From Pseudomonadota bacterium (lineage in GTDB: Bacteria; Myxococcota; UBA9042; PHBI01): 9,706 bases of DNA. Position 1 is the stretch's first letter. Each line of letters begins with the position of its first letter. The notes below the pieces were generated by a model. The model worked only from the letters and a program-made list of their open reading frames with translations. It was not told the DNA's origin and searched no databases. The stretch is from NCBI GenBank assembly GCA_005772945.1, contig SXIE01000084.1, positions 1-9,706 of the forward strand. The letters run 5' to 3'. Both the position numbers and the translations under genes were made by a program. This document shows, piece by piece, positions 1 to 6,187 of this stretch.

Positions 1-66
1 CGCGAGCTGTCGGTCCCGCTCGACCAGCTGCGCTTCGAGCTCTGCGATCCGTTTCTCCGCGTCCAC
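1..66 (-). CDS. Partial coiled-coil N-terminus, possibly IS66-type transposase (runs off left edge)
   Basis: Read leftward from a GTG at 66-64, the frame stays open to the window edge and gives 22 residues beginning MDAEKRIAELEAQL. The heptad-like Ile/Leu spacing with many Glu/Arg indicates a coiled coil. N-termini of this look are common in IS66-family transposases (TnpC), where a Leu-rich coiled coil precedes a zinc-finger region, and that is the basis of the suggestion. An in-frame stop lies upstream at 93-91, so the start is near here if the frame is real. I see no ribosome binding site and no terminal inverted repeat, and only 22 residues are available. Any coiled-coil protein would fit equally well, so the family call is a guess. 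Confidence 0.33.
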   Translation of the reverse strand, partial: MDAEKRIAELEAQLVERDRQLA

Positions 67-119
67 GCGCGACCGTACAGCACGGCGCGATCACGCTGTC
101 GATCCCCCTGCTTGCAAGT

Positions 120-132
120 GATCGAAACGATC
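120..132. repeat. Short inverted repeat GATCG-AAA-CGATC
   Basis: This is a perfect 5-bp inverted repeat with a 3-nt centre, 51 nt before the ATG chosen for the small HTH gene. Antitoxin-like HTH proteins often bind palindromes upstream of their own genes, so it is a candidate operator. If the gene really starts further upstream (TTG at 112), the repeat would lie inside the coding region, which weakens the idea. Arms this short can occur by chance. Confidence 0.25.
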
Positions 133-183
133 CAGCTTTTTGGGGGCCTGAACGGATACAGCAATCGTGTCGTAGGTTCACTG

Positions 184-492
184 ATGGCCAAGACCTCGCG
201 ACTCACTCCCGGCGAGATCCGATTCCTTCGGCTGACAGTCGGGCTGAAGGCGCAGGGGCTCGCCGATACCCTCGGCGTTACACCAAGCCAGGTCAGCAGA
301 TGGGAGAACGGTGCGGTACCGATCTCGGGTCTTGCGGACCGGCTCGTTCGCATGGTCGTCGCGACGCGCATGGCGCTCGAATTGCCCGATCTGACAACCA
401 TCAGCGCCGGAGGCTCTGCGCCACTCGCGTTGCGCGTCGAGCTGGGCAGGCGCGGCTGGAAGGTCATGGAGCGCAACGCGAAGGCCGCGTGA
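184..492 (+). CDS. Cro/C1-type HTH protein resembling the C-terminal half of MqsA/YgiT-type antitoxins
   Basis: The product has 102 residues from the ATG at 184. Residues 7-40 match the family signature: LTPGEIRFLR, then a turn-type HTH (LADTLGVTPSQVSRWENG, 26-43), then PISGLADRLVRMVVA. The tail (PLALRVELGRRGWKV) also fits DNA-binding proteins annotated as MqsA-family or YgiT-type antitoxins. Those proteins usually carry an N-terminal CxxC...CxxC zinc-binding domain, which is absent here. The reading frame is open back to position 1, with a TTG at 112 as an alternative start, but the upstream residues do not form a clear zinc finger. No partner toxin gene is visible. The gene is either a stand-alone HTH regulator or a 5'-truncated antitoxin. 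Its stop lies 3 nt from the stop of the convergent LuxR gene. The start is uncertain because no strong ribosome binding site precedes either candidate. Confidence 0.72.
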   Translation: MAKTSRLTPGEIRFLRLTVGLKAQGLADTLGVTPSQVSRWENGAVPISGLADRLVRMVVATRMALELPDLTTISAGGSAPLALRVELGRRGWKVMERNAKAA

Positions 493-495
493 CGA

Positions 496-1002
496 TCATC
501 CCAACTGCCCCAGCGCCCGCGCCCGCATCGCCGCCTGCGCCCGCGTCTTCGCTCCCAGCTTGTCGCGCGCGTGCTCGACGTGCGTGCGCACCGTGCTCGG
601 CCGAATCCCGAGTCGCGCCGCCGCCTCGCGATCCGTCAGGCCCTCGGCGACCAGCGTCAGCACCGCCCGCTCCCGCGCCGTGAGCGCCTCGGAGCACGCC
701 TCCGCCGACGCGCTCGTCGCTACCACGAGCACCACCTCGTCGCCCACGCGCTCGCACTGCATCCGCGCGAGCTGCCCTCGCACCACGACCGACCGCACCT
801 CGCGCCGCGGCGGCTCGCTCTCGGCCAGGCTCCTGGCGCAGTCGCTCCGACACACCGGGCGACCGCTCGGCTCCGCCGCGCGCACGAGCGACGCACACGC
901 CATCCCGGGTGCACCGCCCAAGAACCCTACCGCGTCCGCCCCGAGCGCGACGACCCGGCCGTCGCGACCGACCCTCACCACCGCGTGCAGGCTCTCCGTC
1001 AT
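496..1002 (-). CDS. LuxR-type transcriptional regulator with Cys-containing PAS-like sensor domain
   Basis: The product has 168 residues from the ATG at 1002-1000; an in-frame ATG at 1035 is possible but adds only an Arg/Gly-rich extension. Residues 1-95 look like a small PAS-type domain (HAVVRVGRDGRVVALG at the start, DEVVLVV near the end). It contains C36, C51 and C55 in the pattern C-x14-C-x3-C, plus C83. Residues 105-165 form a GerE/LuxR HTH: LTARERAVLTLVAEGLTDREAAARLGI, then STVRTHVEHARDKLGA. There is no receiver domain with a phospho-acceptor Asp, so this is a one-component regulator. I have seen similar Cys placement in other PAS-LuxR proteins; a metal- or redox-sensing role is inference. 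The gene is divergent from the radical SAM-chorismatase-like-MFS operon with 119 nt between starts, which suggests it controls that operon and possibly itself. Confidence 0.9.
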   Translation of the reverse strand: MTESLHAVVRVGRDGRVVALGADAVGFLGGAPGMACASLVRAAEPSGRPVCRSDCARSLAESEPPRREVRSVVVRGQLARMQCERVGDEVVLVVATSASAEACSEALTARERAVLTLVAEGLTDREAAARLGIRPSTVRTHVEHARDKLGAKTRAQAAMRARALGQLG

Positions 1003-1050
1003 TTGACCGATGTACCCGCGTCCCCGGCCCCGCACAATCCCGCGGACCCA

Positions 1051-1066
1051 GTGAGATTTCGCTCAC
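1051..1066. promoter_or_regulatory. Candidate operator: inverted repeat GTGAG-N6-CTCAC in the divergent intergenic region
   Basis: A perfect 5-bp inverted repeat lies near the middle of the 119-nt region between the LuxR-type gene (start 1002) and the radical SAM gene (start 1122). It is 48 nt from the first and 55 nt from the second. The position suits an operator controlling one or both divergent transcripts, most simply bound by the LuxR-type protein. I found no convincing -35/-10 pair in the region. The half-sites resemble a CRP site, but GTGA and TCAC are 8 bp apart rather than 6. Confidence 0.4.
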
Positions 1067-1121
1067 AGCGCGCGCCCCACTCGCATGCCGCGAACCATCC
1101 CCTCCTGGGTCCTGGACTTCG

Positions 1122-2360
1122 ATGACCGCAACGCTGCGCCCCTCCGACCTCTATCGGCTGCCCTGGTCGCTCAACGACAACATCCTCGCGTGGCTCGAGC
1201 CCACCAAACGCTGCAACCTCGCCTGCGAGGGGTGTTACTCGCGCAACGACCCGAACAGCGACAAGTCGGTCGACGCCGTCCGCCGCGATCTCGACGTGCT
1301 GCTCCGCGAGCGCAAGGTCCACAGCATCTCGATCGCCGGTGGCGACCCGCTCGTCTACCCGCATATCGCCGACGTCGTGCGGATGATCCACAGCGAGTAT
1401 GGGCTCCCGACCATCATCAACACGAACGGCCTCGCCCTCACGCCGAGCCTCCTCAAGGACCTCAAGAAGGCCGGGCTCCAAGGCTTCACCTTCCACATCG
1501 ACTCGACCCAGAACCGCCCGCACCACAAGAACCTCGGCGAGGTCGAGCTCGGCGAGCTGCGCCTCCACTACGCGCGCATGGTCGCCGACGCCGGCGACAT
1601 GGGCTGTGCCTTCAACGCGACCATTTCACGCGAGACGCTCCCGCACGTCCCTCGTCTCGTGGACTGGGCTCAGCAACACATCGACATCGTGCACGGGATG
1701 GTGTTCATCCTCCTCCGCACGACGCGCACGCGCGAGTTCCAGTACTTCGCCAACGGCAAGTCCATCGACACGCACGAGAAGCTCGTCTACCTCGACGACG
1801 ATCGCAATTCCGTGCCGCTCACGGCGCAGGACGTCGTCGACACCATCCGCACCGAGCACCCGGACTTCGCCCCGTGTGCCTACCTCGGCGGCACCAAGGA
1901 CCCGAACTCCTTCAAGTGGCTCATCTCGGGTCGCCTCGGCACCCCGGAAAAGATCTACGGCTACGTCGGCGCGCGCTACATGGAGCTCCTCCAGACCGGG
2001 CACCACGCGCTCACGGGAAAATACTACGCGTACGCCCCGCCGGCCGTTCTGCGCGCGGGGCGCAGCATGCTCGCCGCCTTCGCGCCGCTCGACGACGGCG
2101 TGCGCAAGGCCGCCGCCGAGTATGCGCGCGACCTCCTGCGCCCGCGCGTCCCGCCGCGCGTCCACTTCCAATCGATCATCATCATCCAGCCGATCGACAT
2201 GATGCCCGACGGCGAGATGAACATGTGCGACGGGTGCCCGGACATCACGGTCCACGACGGGCGCCTGGTCTGGTCGTGCCGGCTCGACGAGCACCGCGAG
2301 CACGGCTGTTTCCTGACCGCGACGCCGCGCGTCCCGGGCCGAGGAGGGGTGAAGGCATGA
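1122..2360 (+). CDS. Radical SAM protein with C-terminal cysteine cluster, first gene of a three-gene operon
   Basis: The product has 412 residues from the ATG at 1122; upstream in-frame codons to 909 overlap the LuxR gene and give Pro/Arg-rich shadow sequence. C31-x3-C35-x2-C38 (TKRCNLACEGCYS) is the radical SAM 4Fe-4S motif. It is followed by the SAM-binding GGDP (73-76), INTNGLALTP (99-108) and FTFHIDSTQ (122-130), so the TIM-barrel core is complete. The C-terminal part has C369 and C372 (MCDGCPD), C386 (VWSCR) and C396, placed like SPASM/auxiliary-cluster ligands. The family has no function I can name; residues 249-306 (FAPCAYLGGTKDPNSFKWL and GYVGARYMELLQTGHH) look family-specific. A peptide-modifying role is not supported, as no small precursor gene is visible. 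The stop overlaps the next start (ATGA), so translation is coupled. Substrate unknown. Confidence 0.92.
   Translation: MTATLRPSDLYRLPWSLNDNILAWLEPTKRCNLACEGCYSRNDPNSDKSVDAVRRDLDVLLRERKVHSISIAGGDPLVYPHIADVVRMIHSEYGLPTIINTNGLALTPSLLKDLKKAGLQGFTFHIDSTQNRPHHKNLGEVELGELRLHYARMVADAGDMGCAFNATISRETLPHVPRLVDWAQQHIDIVHGMVFILLRTTRTREFQYFANGKSIDTHEKLVYLDDDRNSVPLTAQDVVDTIRTEHPDFAPCAYLGGTKDPNSFKWLISGRLGTPEKIYGYVGARYMELLQTGHHALTGKYYAYAPPAVLRAGRSMLAAFAPLDDGVRKAAAEYARDLLRPRVPPRVHFQSIIIIQPIDMMPDGEMNMCDGCPDITVHDGRLVWSCRLDEHREHGCFLTATPRVPGRGGVKA
2342..2347 (+). promoter_or_regulatory. Strong Shine-Dalgarno AGGAGG for the chorismatase-like gene
   Basis: A perfect AGGAGG sits inside the end of the radical SAM gene, 9 nt before the ATG at 2357 and 12 nt before a second in-frame ATG at 2360. 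The spacing favours 2357, which forms the ATGA overlap with the upstream stop. Confidence 0.75.
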
Positions 2361-3574
2361 TGGCGAGCGGCCTGTCCGGGCTGTCCGGCGTGTCCGTGGC
2401 GGCTCCGTGCGTGACCGTGGTGAGCAGGCCGCGGGCGGGGTGGAGTGAAGTGTGGGCGTCGGGTCGGGCGCTGCCGGGTGTCGGCCCACGCGCGGCGGCA
2501 CGGGCGCTCTATCGCGAGCTCGCGCGCCACCCCGCGGAGCTCGTCAGCGAGCGCCTCTATGGTCCACTGCAGGACCGCGACGCATGTCTCGCGGGCCGGG
2601 CCGATGCGCTCGCGGAGGCCGGTCGGGATCCCCAAGGTCCGGTCAGCTTCATCGATCCGCAGCCGGGCAAGACGCGCTCGCTCATCGGGCTGCAAGCCTG
2701 GGGTTTTCGGAGCGATGGGGCCGACGCGCCGCGCCCGACCACCGTCGTCACGCCAACGGGCGTCACGGGGCGCGAGGTGCGCTGGCAGGACACCCGATTG
2801 GTGTGGCTCGCCTCGCTGGTGCCCGCTCCGGCACACGCCGCGCCCGTCTCGCCCGGCGCGCAGGGGGACCATCGCCGGGCCACCGCGTCGCTGTTCGCGC
2901 GGACGGACCAGGCACTCGCCGCGCTCGGCCTGCGCTTCGGTCACGTCGCGCGCACATGGTTGCACCTCGATGCAATTCTCGATTGGTATGGGCCCTTCAA
3001 TGAGGCCCGCAACATCGCCTACGTCGAACGTGCGCGCCTTGGCTCGGGGTGCGTCGCGCCGCCGGCGAGCACGGGGATCGGCGGCACTGCGGGGACCGGC
3101 GCCATCGCGCTCGATCTCTTGGCGGTCGCCGGCGCGGGCGCCCAGCACGCAGCCCCGCGCTATGTCGATGCCACGTCCGCGCAGTGCTCGGCCACGGCCT
3201 ACGGCTCGGCGTTCGCCCGCGCCGCGTGGGTGACCTTCGGAGGTGCCGCGACGCTGCACCTGTCCGGGACGGCCGCCATCGATCGCGCCGGGCGAACCGT
3301 CGCCGTCGGGGACCGCGACGGCCAGGTGCGCGCGACCTTCGAGAGCGTAGACGCGCTGCTCACGGCCCAGGGCCTCACGCTCGCCGATCTCGTGTCGATC
3401 ACCGCCTATGTGAAGGACACCGAGACCGAGCGCGCCATGGAACGCTACCTCGCGCGCGCGGGCCTGGGTGCGGCTATCCTCGCGGTCCCGGTCGACCTCT
3501 GTCGTGCCGACCTCCTGTTCGAGATCGAGGGCGTCGCGGCCCGCCCGGCTCTCGCGAAAGGCACGCGCCGATGA
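2357..3574 (+). CDS. Chorismatase-like protein (FkbO/Hyg5/XanB2-type, YjgF/Rid-fold C-terminal domain)
   Basis: The product has 405 residues. The N-terminal half is Ala/Arg-rich and poorly recognisable, apart from FIDPQPGKTRSLIGLQAWGF (98-117). From residue 199 it follows the chorismatase pattern: RTWLHLDAILDWYGPFNEAR (199-218), PASTGIGG (236-243), SAxAYGSAFARA (278-289), HLSGTAAID (301-309) and VGDRDGQVRATFESVDALL (317-335). The C-terminal stretch DLVSITAYVKD (344-354) to CRADLLFEIEG (382-392) is Rid/YjgF-like. Chorismatases hydrolyse chorismate to dihydroxycyclohexadiene or hydroxybenzoate products that act as starter units or pigment precursors. The E389 region corresponds, from memory, to the catalytic Glu area of FkbO. 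The second half of the signature reads GTAAID rather than the more usual GTASI, so a related but different reaction is possible. The gene is translationally coupled on both sides. The family call is fairly firm; the substrate is inferred. Confidence 0.8.
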   Translation: MMASGLSGLSGVSVAAPCVTVVSRPRAGWSEVWASGRALPGVGPRAAARALYRELARHPAELVSERLYGPLQDRDACLAGRADALAEAGRDPQGPVSFIDPQPGKTRSLIGLQAWGFRSDGADAPRPTTVVTPTGVTGREVRWQDTRLVWLASLVPAPAHAAPVSPGAQGDHRRATASLFARTDQALAALGLRFGHVARTWLHLDAILDWYGPFNEARNIAYVERARLGSGCVAPPASTGIGGTAGTGAIALDLLAVAGAGAQHAAPRYVDATSAQCSATAYGSAFARAAWVTFGGAATLHLSGTAAIDRAGRTVAVGDRDGQVRATFESVDALLTAQGLTLADLVSITAYVKDTETERAMERYLARAGLGAAILAVPVDLCRADLLFEIEGVAARPALAKGTRR

Positions 3575-4692
3575 CCCTCGCCGAGACGACGCGCCACCGC
3601 ATCATCCCGTACGCCTACGGCGGGATCCACGCGCTCGTCGACGCCTCGACCGTGACGACCGTCTTCGGCGCGATCGCGCTGGCTGACGTCGATCCGGGCG
3701 AGGCCTTCGCGTTCATTCTCGGCTACGATCTCCTCGCGTTCGCGACCCAGGTCCTCTGGGGACCGCTCGTCGATCGCTTTCGCCTCTCGCGCCTCGTCAC
3801 GCTGGTTGGGCTCGTCACGACCGCGGTCGGCCTCCTCGTCACGGGCCTCGACCCGACGCTCGCGATGGTCGTGGCCGGGCTCGGCAACGCGCTCTTCCAC
3901 GTCGGCGCCGGCGCGGCCGCGCTCTCGGTCGATCCGGGTCGCGCCTCGGCGCCGGGGATCTTCGTCGGTCCCGGCGCGCTCGGGTTGGCGGTCGGCCTCT
4001 TCCTCGGTCGCAGCGGAGAGGTGCCGACCGTCCCGTTCGTCCTCGGGCTCGCGCTCGCCGCCGGGGTCGTCGCGCTGCTCGGCAATGTCCGGCCCCCCGA
4101 GGCCCTCTCCAAGCCGCGCCCCGCGCCATCGGCCGCCAGCGTCATCGCCACGCTGCTGCTCGTGTCGATCGCCATCCGCGCGTTCGTCGGCATGGCGGGC
4201 TGCCACGCGTGCCCCAAGCTCGACTGGCTCCCGTGGGCGATGGCGACGGCCGCCTGTCTCGGCAAGGTCTCGGGTGGGGTCATCGCCGATCGGATCGGTT
4301 GGGCGCGGGCGAGCGTCGGCGCGCTCGTCGTCTCGGCGCCGCTCATCGCCTTCGGAAGCGGGACTCCGGCCGCGATGGTCATCGGCATGTTCCTCTTCCA
4401 GATGACGATGCCGGTCACGCTCGTGGCGTTGCACGTGCTCTGGCCGCGCCTGCCCGGGTTCGCGTTCGGGCTGGCGTGCGTGGCGCTGGTCGCCGGCGCG
4501 CTTCTGACCTCGCTGCCGGGCGCGCAGGTCTTCTACGGCGCGTGGCCGTTCCTCGCGCTCATCCTCGTGTCGGCCGCCGGGCTCTGGGCGGCTCTGCACC
4601 TCTTGAAGCAGACGCCGGCCAAGGCGGTGGCCAAGGCGGTGGGCCGGCCCGCTCGACCCCCAGACGCACCCCATGAACTTCGGTTAGAGTGA
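3571..4692 (+). CDS. Major facilitator superfamily (MFS) transporter, likely exporter
   Basis: The product has 373 residues from the ATG at 3571, which overlaps the preceding TGA as ATGA. About twelve hydrophobic segments can be read, roughly at 12-38, 45-66, 74-92, 96-118, 128-146, 153-172, 190-210, 217-236, 248-263, 266-289, 296-314 and 323-345. An MFS motif A-like loop appears in each half: GPLVDRFRLSR (64-74) and GGVIADRIGWAR (235-246), as expected of the duplicated MFS fold. The hydrophilic break at 174-188 would be the central cytoplasmic loop. FHVGAGAAAL (109-118) recalls the FHP(A/E)A segment of fosmidomycin-resistance-type transporters. An unusual CHAC (211-214) lies between predicted segments 7 and 8. 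Co-translation with the two enzymes suggests it moves their product or substrate across the inner membrane. The C-terminal tail is Pro/Arg-rich and cytoplasmic. Confidence 0.87.
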   Translation: MTLAETTRHRIIPYAYGGIHALVDASTVTTVFGAIALADVDPGEAFAFILGYDLLAFATQVLWGPLVDRFRLSRLVTLVGLVTTAVGLLVTGLDPTLAMVVAGLGNALFHVGAGAAALSVDPGRASAPGIFVGPGALGLAVGLFLGRSGEVPTVPFVLGLALAAGVVALLGNVRPPEALSKPRPAPSAASVIATLLLVSIAIRAFVGMAGCHACPKLDWLPWAMATAACLGKVSGGVIADRIGWARASVGALVVSAPLIAFGSGTPAAMVIGMFLFQMTMPVTLVALHVLWPRLPGFAFGLACVALVAGALLTSLPGAQVFYGAWPFLALILVSAAGLWAALHLLKQTPAKAVAKAVGRPARPPDAPHELRLE

Positions 4693-4696
4693 GTCG

Positions 4697-5182
4697 ATGA
4701 AACCCAGCGCTTCCGTTTTCCGCTTTTCAATGGTTGCGGCCTGCATTGCGGCCCTCGCCGCCAGTGCCTGCGACCAGATCGAATACCTCTCCGAGCCCCG
4801 CGCGGTCGAGCTCGCGCGTGAGGCGCTCGCGCAGCGGGGGGTGGCCGCCACCGACGAGACCCACGCGTTGACGGGGATCTCCGCCTGCGACGGGAGGACG
4901 CCCGAGACCTGCGAGGTCGTCGACTTCACCTTGGACGGGTGGGACCCGGCGCGGCGCGTCGGGTTCGAGTACGTGGCGACGAACGACCCGGACTTCGGCA
5001 AGAACACGCGCTGGTCCGATATCGGGCCCGACGAGAAGCTCCAAGCCGCGGTCGACGCGGCGCTCAGCGGCACGGGCGATACCGTGTTCGTGATACGGCA
5101 GTGGGCCCACGAGACCGAGCTGCTGGCCGAAGACCAGTTCGTCCGTTGGTTCGAGCAGCGCTTGGTCGAGCGGGCCCTGTGA
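4697..5182 (+). CDS. Putative lipoprotein of unknown function
   Basis: The product has 161 residues. The N-terminus is a short basic region (K2, R9) followed by a hydrophobic stretch (10-24) ending ASAC, so C25 is the likely lipidated cysteine. The -3 residue is Ala rather than Leu/Val, so the lipobox is imperfect; C16 (VAAC) is a poorer alternative because the hydrophobic stretch before it is too short. The mature part has a helix (RAVELAREALAQRGV, 35-49), a Cys pair C64/C72 that could form a disulfide, and an acidic/aromatic middle region. I recognise no family. It starts 4 nt after the MFS stop and may be cotranscribed with it, although a TAGAGT at 4685-4690 looks like a -10 element without a matching -35. 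The product probably lies in the periplasm, attached to a membrane. Confidence 0.72.
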   Translation: MKPSASVFRFSMVAACIAALAASACDQIEYLSEPRAVELAREALAQRGVAATDETHALTGISACDGRTPETCEVVDFTLDGWDPARRVGFEYVATNDPDFGKNTRWSDIGPDEKLQAAVDAALSGTGDTVFVIRQWAHETELLAEDQFVRWFEQRLVERAL

Positions 5183-5237
5183 GGCTCGCAAGTGCCTAGA
5201 ATCTGGGTGTGAGCGTTGTTGTGGGTGAATCGAGTTC

Positions 5238-5243
5238 GGAGGT
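5238..5243 (+). promoter_or_regulatory. Shine-Dalgarno GGAGGT that decides the start of the duplicated-domain lipoprotein
   Basis: GGAGGT lies 4 nt before the ATG at 5248. An upstream in-frame GTG at 5209 has no comparable site and would put 13 extra residues before a clean lipoprotein signal, so 5248 is preferred. Confidence 0.65.
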
Positions 5244-5247
5244 AGCT

Positions 5248-6138
5248 ATGCGTTGGGGCGTTGGGATGATGGCGTTTCTCGGGACCTTGGCCGTGGCGTG
5301 CGGTTCCGATGACGGCGGTGGAACGGATACGACGAGCGCCGCGGAGACGACGGCGAGCGACACGGCGGTCGTCGAGACCGGCGGGCCCGAGGCGACGGCG
5401 AGCGAGACCGTCCCCGACGAGACTGCGGTCGAGACGACGAACGAGACGGCCGGCGAGACCACGGCGACCCCGCAGCCAGGTCGGATCCTGGTCGCCGTCA
5501 CGAACGTGACCGGCTGGCAGGGCAAGGTGCTCGTGGCGCTCACGCCCGACAACAGCGCGCGCCTCTGCGCGTCGGTGTCGACCGATCCATTCTCGCTCGC
5601 CGCGACGCCGCTGACCGCGATGAGCGGCAATCCGTGCGGTCCCGCCAGCGACGACGTCGTGTTCCAACCGGGAACGTACGCGTTCACGCTCGCGGTCGTG
5701 ACCCCGGGGAACCAGACGCCCGACGCGTCGACCGCGGTGTCGGTCGAGGTCGATGGCGACGTGACGGTCACGGTCGACGGCAGCAAGCTGAAGCCGGCGA
5801 CCGGGAGCCCCGGTAAGATCGCGATCGCCTCGACGCCCATCACCGGCCAGTCGGGGCGCGTCGTCGTCATCTCGGTCCAGTCCGCGAACGCCGGCGCCTG
5901 CGTGGCGATCGACAGCGACGCGTTCACGGTCCCGTCGACCACGCTGCTCGACATGACCGGCGCGCCGAATCCGTGCGCCGCCACCGGAGGCACGAAGAGC
6001 TTCCCGGCGGGTTCGTACATCGTCACGGTCGGGGTCTACGTCCCGGGCGAGCACACGCCCGCGGCCTCGACCGCGATCGCCGTGGCCGTCGACGGCGACG
6101 TCACGGCGACCGTCGACGGGTCCAAGCTGTCCAAGTGA
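5248..6138 (+). CDS. Putative surface lipoprotein with acidic Thr-rich linker and two tandem copies of one domain
   Basis: The product has 296 residues. The signal (MRWGVGMMAFLGTLAVAC) ends at C18, followed by GSDDGGG. Residues 19-77 are a low-complexity linker of Thr, Glu, Asp and Ala that probably holds the domains away from the membrane. Residues 78-181 and 189-294 are two copies of one domain. Each starts GR/KIx(I/V)A, has one Cys pair (C107/C130 and C218/C243), a PG/AxY turn and a P-G-x-x-T-P segment, and ends VDGDVT-T-VDGSKL. The alternating hydrophobic pattern suggests beta-sandwich domains with one disulfide each. I recognise no named family. Lipoproteins of this plan are frequent in myxobacterial genomes. 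It lies 65 nt after the preceding lipoprotein gene. The domains could bind a ligand or partner, but nothing in the sequence says which. Confidence 0.83.
   Translation: MRWGVGMMAFLGTLAVACGSDDGGGTDTTSAAETTASDTAVVETGGPEATASETVPDETAVETTNETAGETTATPQPGRILVAVTNVTGWQGKVLVALTPDNSARLCASVSTDPFSLAATPLTAMSGNPCGPASDDVVFQPGTYAFTLAVVTPGNQTPDASTAVSVEVDGDVTVTVDGSKLKPATGSPGKIAIASTPITGQSGRVVVISVQSANAGACVAIDSDAFTVPSTTLLDMTGAPNPCAATGGTKSFPAGSYIVTVGVYVPGEHTPAASTAIAVAVDGDVTATVDGSKLSK
5479..5790 (+). repeat. Domain repeat copy 1 (residues 78-181 of the lipoprotein)
   Basis: First copy of the ~105-residue internal duplication. Landmarks shared with copy 2 are the paired cysteines (107, 130), SGNPC against GAPNPC, TPDASTAVSVEVDGD against TPAASTAIAVAVDGD, and the closing VDGSKL. 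Confidence 0.85.
5812..6129 (+). repeat. Domain repeat copy 2 (residues 189-294 of the lipoprotein)
   Basis: Second copy of the duplication, separated from copy 1 by a short KPATGSP linker. The copies agree most in their last 30 residues and around the second cysteine, and differ most in the first 40. This suggests an old rather than very recent duplication. Confidence 0.85.
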
Positions 6139-6169
6139 GGGCCGGCGGGACGACGCGCGGCGCCGGCGC

Positions 6170-6176
6170 AGGACGG
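6170..6176 (+). promoter_or_regulatory. Possible weak ribosome binding site (AGGACGG) for the PhyH-like gene
   Basis: AGGACGG ends 11 nt before the ATG at 6188. The match is partial and the spacing a little long, but nothing better precedes this start. Confidence 0.3.
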
Positions 6177-6187
6177 CTTGCGCGCTG

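Noticed and set aside
1003..1038. TTGACC (1003-1008) and CACAAT (1033-1038) as a promoter for the radical SAM gene
   Set aside because: The spacing between the two elements is 24 nt, too long for a sigma-70 promoter, and no better -10 lies at 16-18 nt.
1051..1067. CRP-type binding site
   Set aside because: GTGA and TCAC are separated by 8 bp, whereas CRP sites need 6; kept only as an undefined inverted repeat.
909..1121. N-terminal extension of the radical SAM frame back to 909
   Set aside because: It overlaps the LuxR gene on the other strand, is Pro/Arg-rich with no similarity to the family, and the recognisable protein begins at the ATG at 1122.
1085..2356. Long forward frame preceding the chorismatase-like gene
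   Set aside because: It is an Arg/Pro/His-rich shadow of the radical SAM gene in another frame; the AGGAGG and ATGA overlap fix the true start at 2357.
3445..4674. 409-residue leftward frame opposite the MFS gene
   Set aside because: Composed largely of Arg, Glu, Asp and Gly as expected for the complement of a hydrophobic membrane gene; not a real protein.
5197..5202. TAGAAT as a -10 element for the duplicated-domain lipoprotein
   Set aside because: There is no recognisable -35 at 16-18 nt upstream; similar TAG-AT words occur elsewhere, so it is not enough alone.
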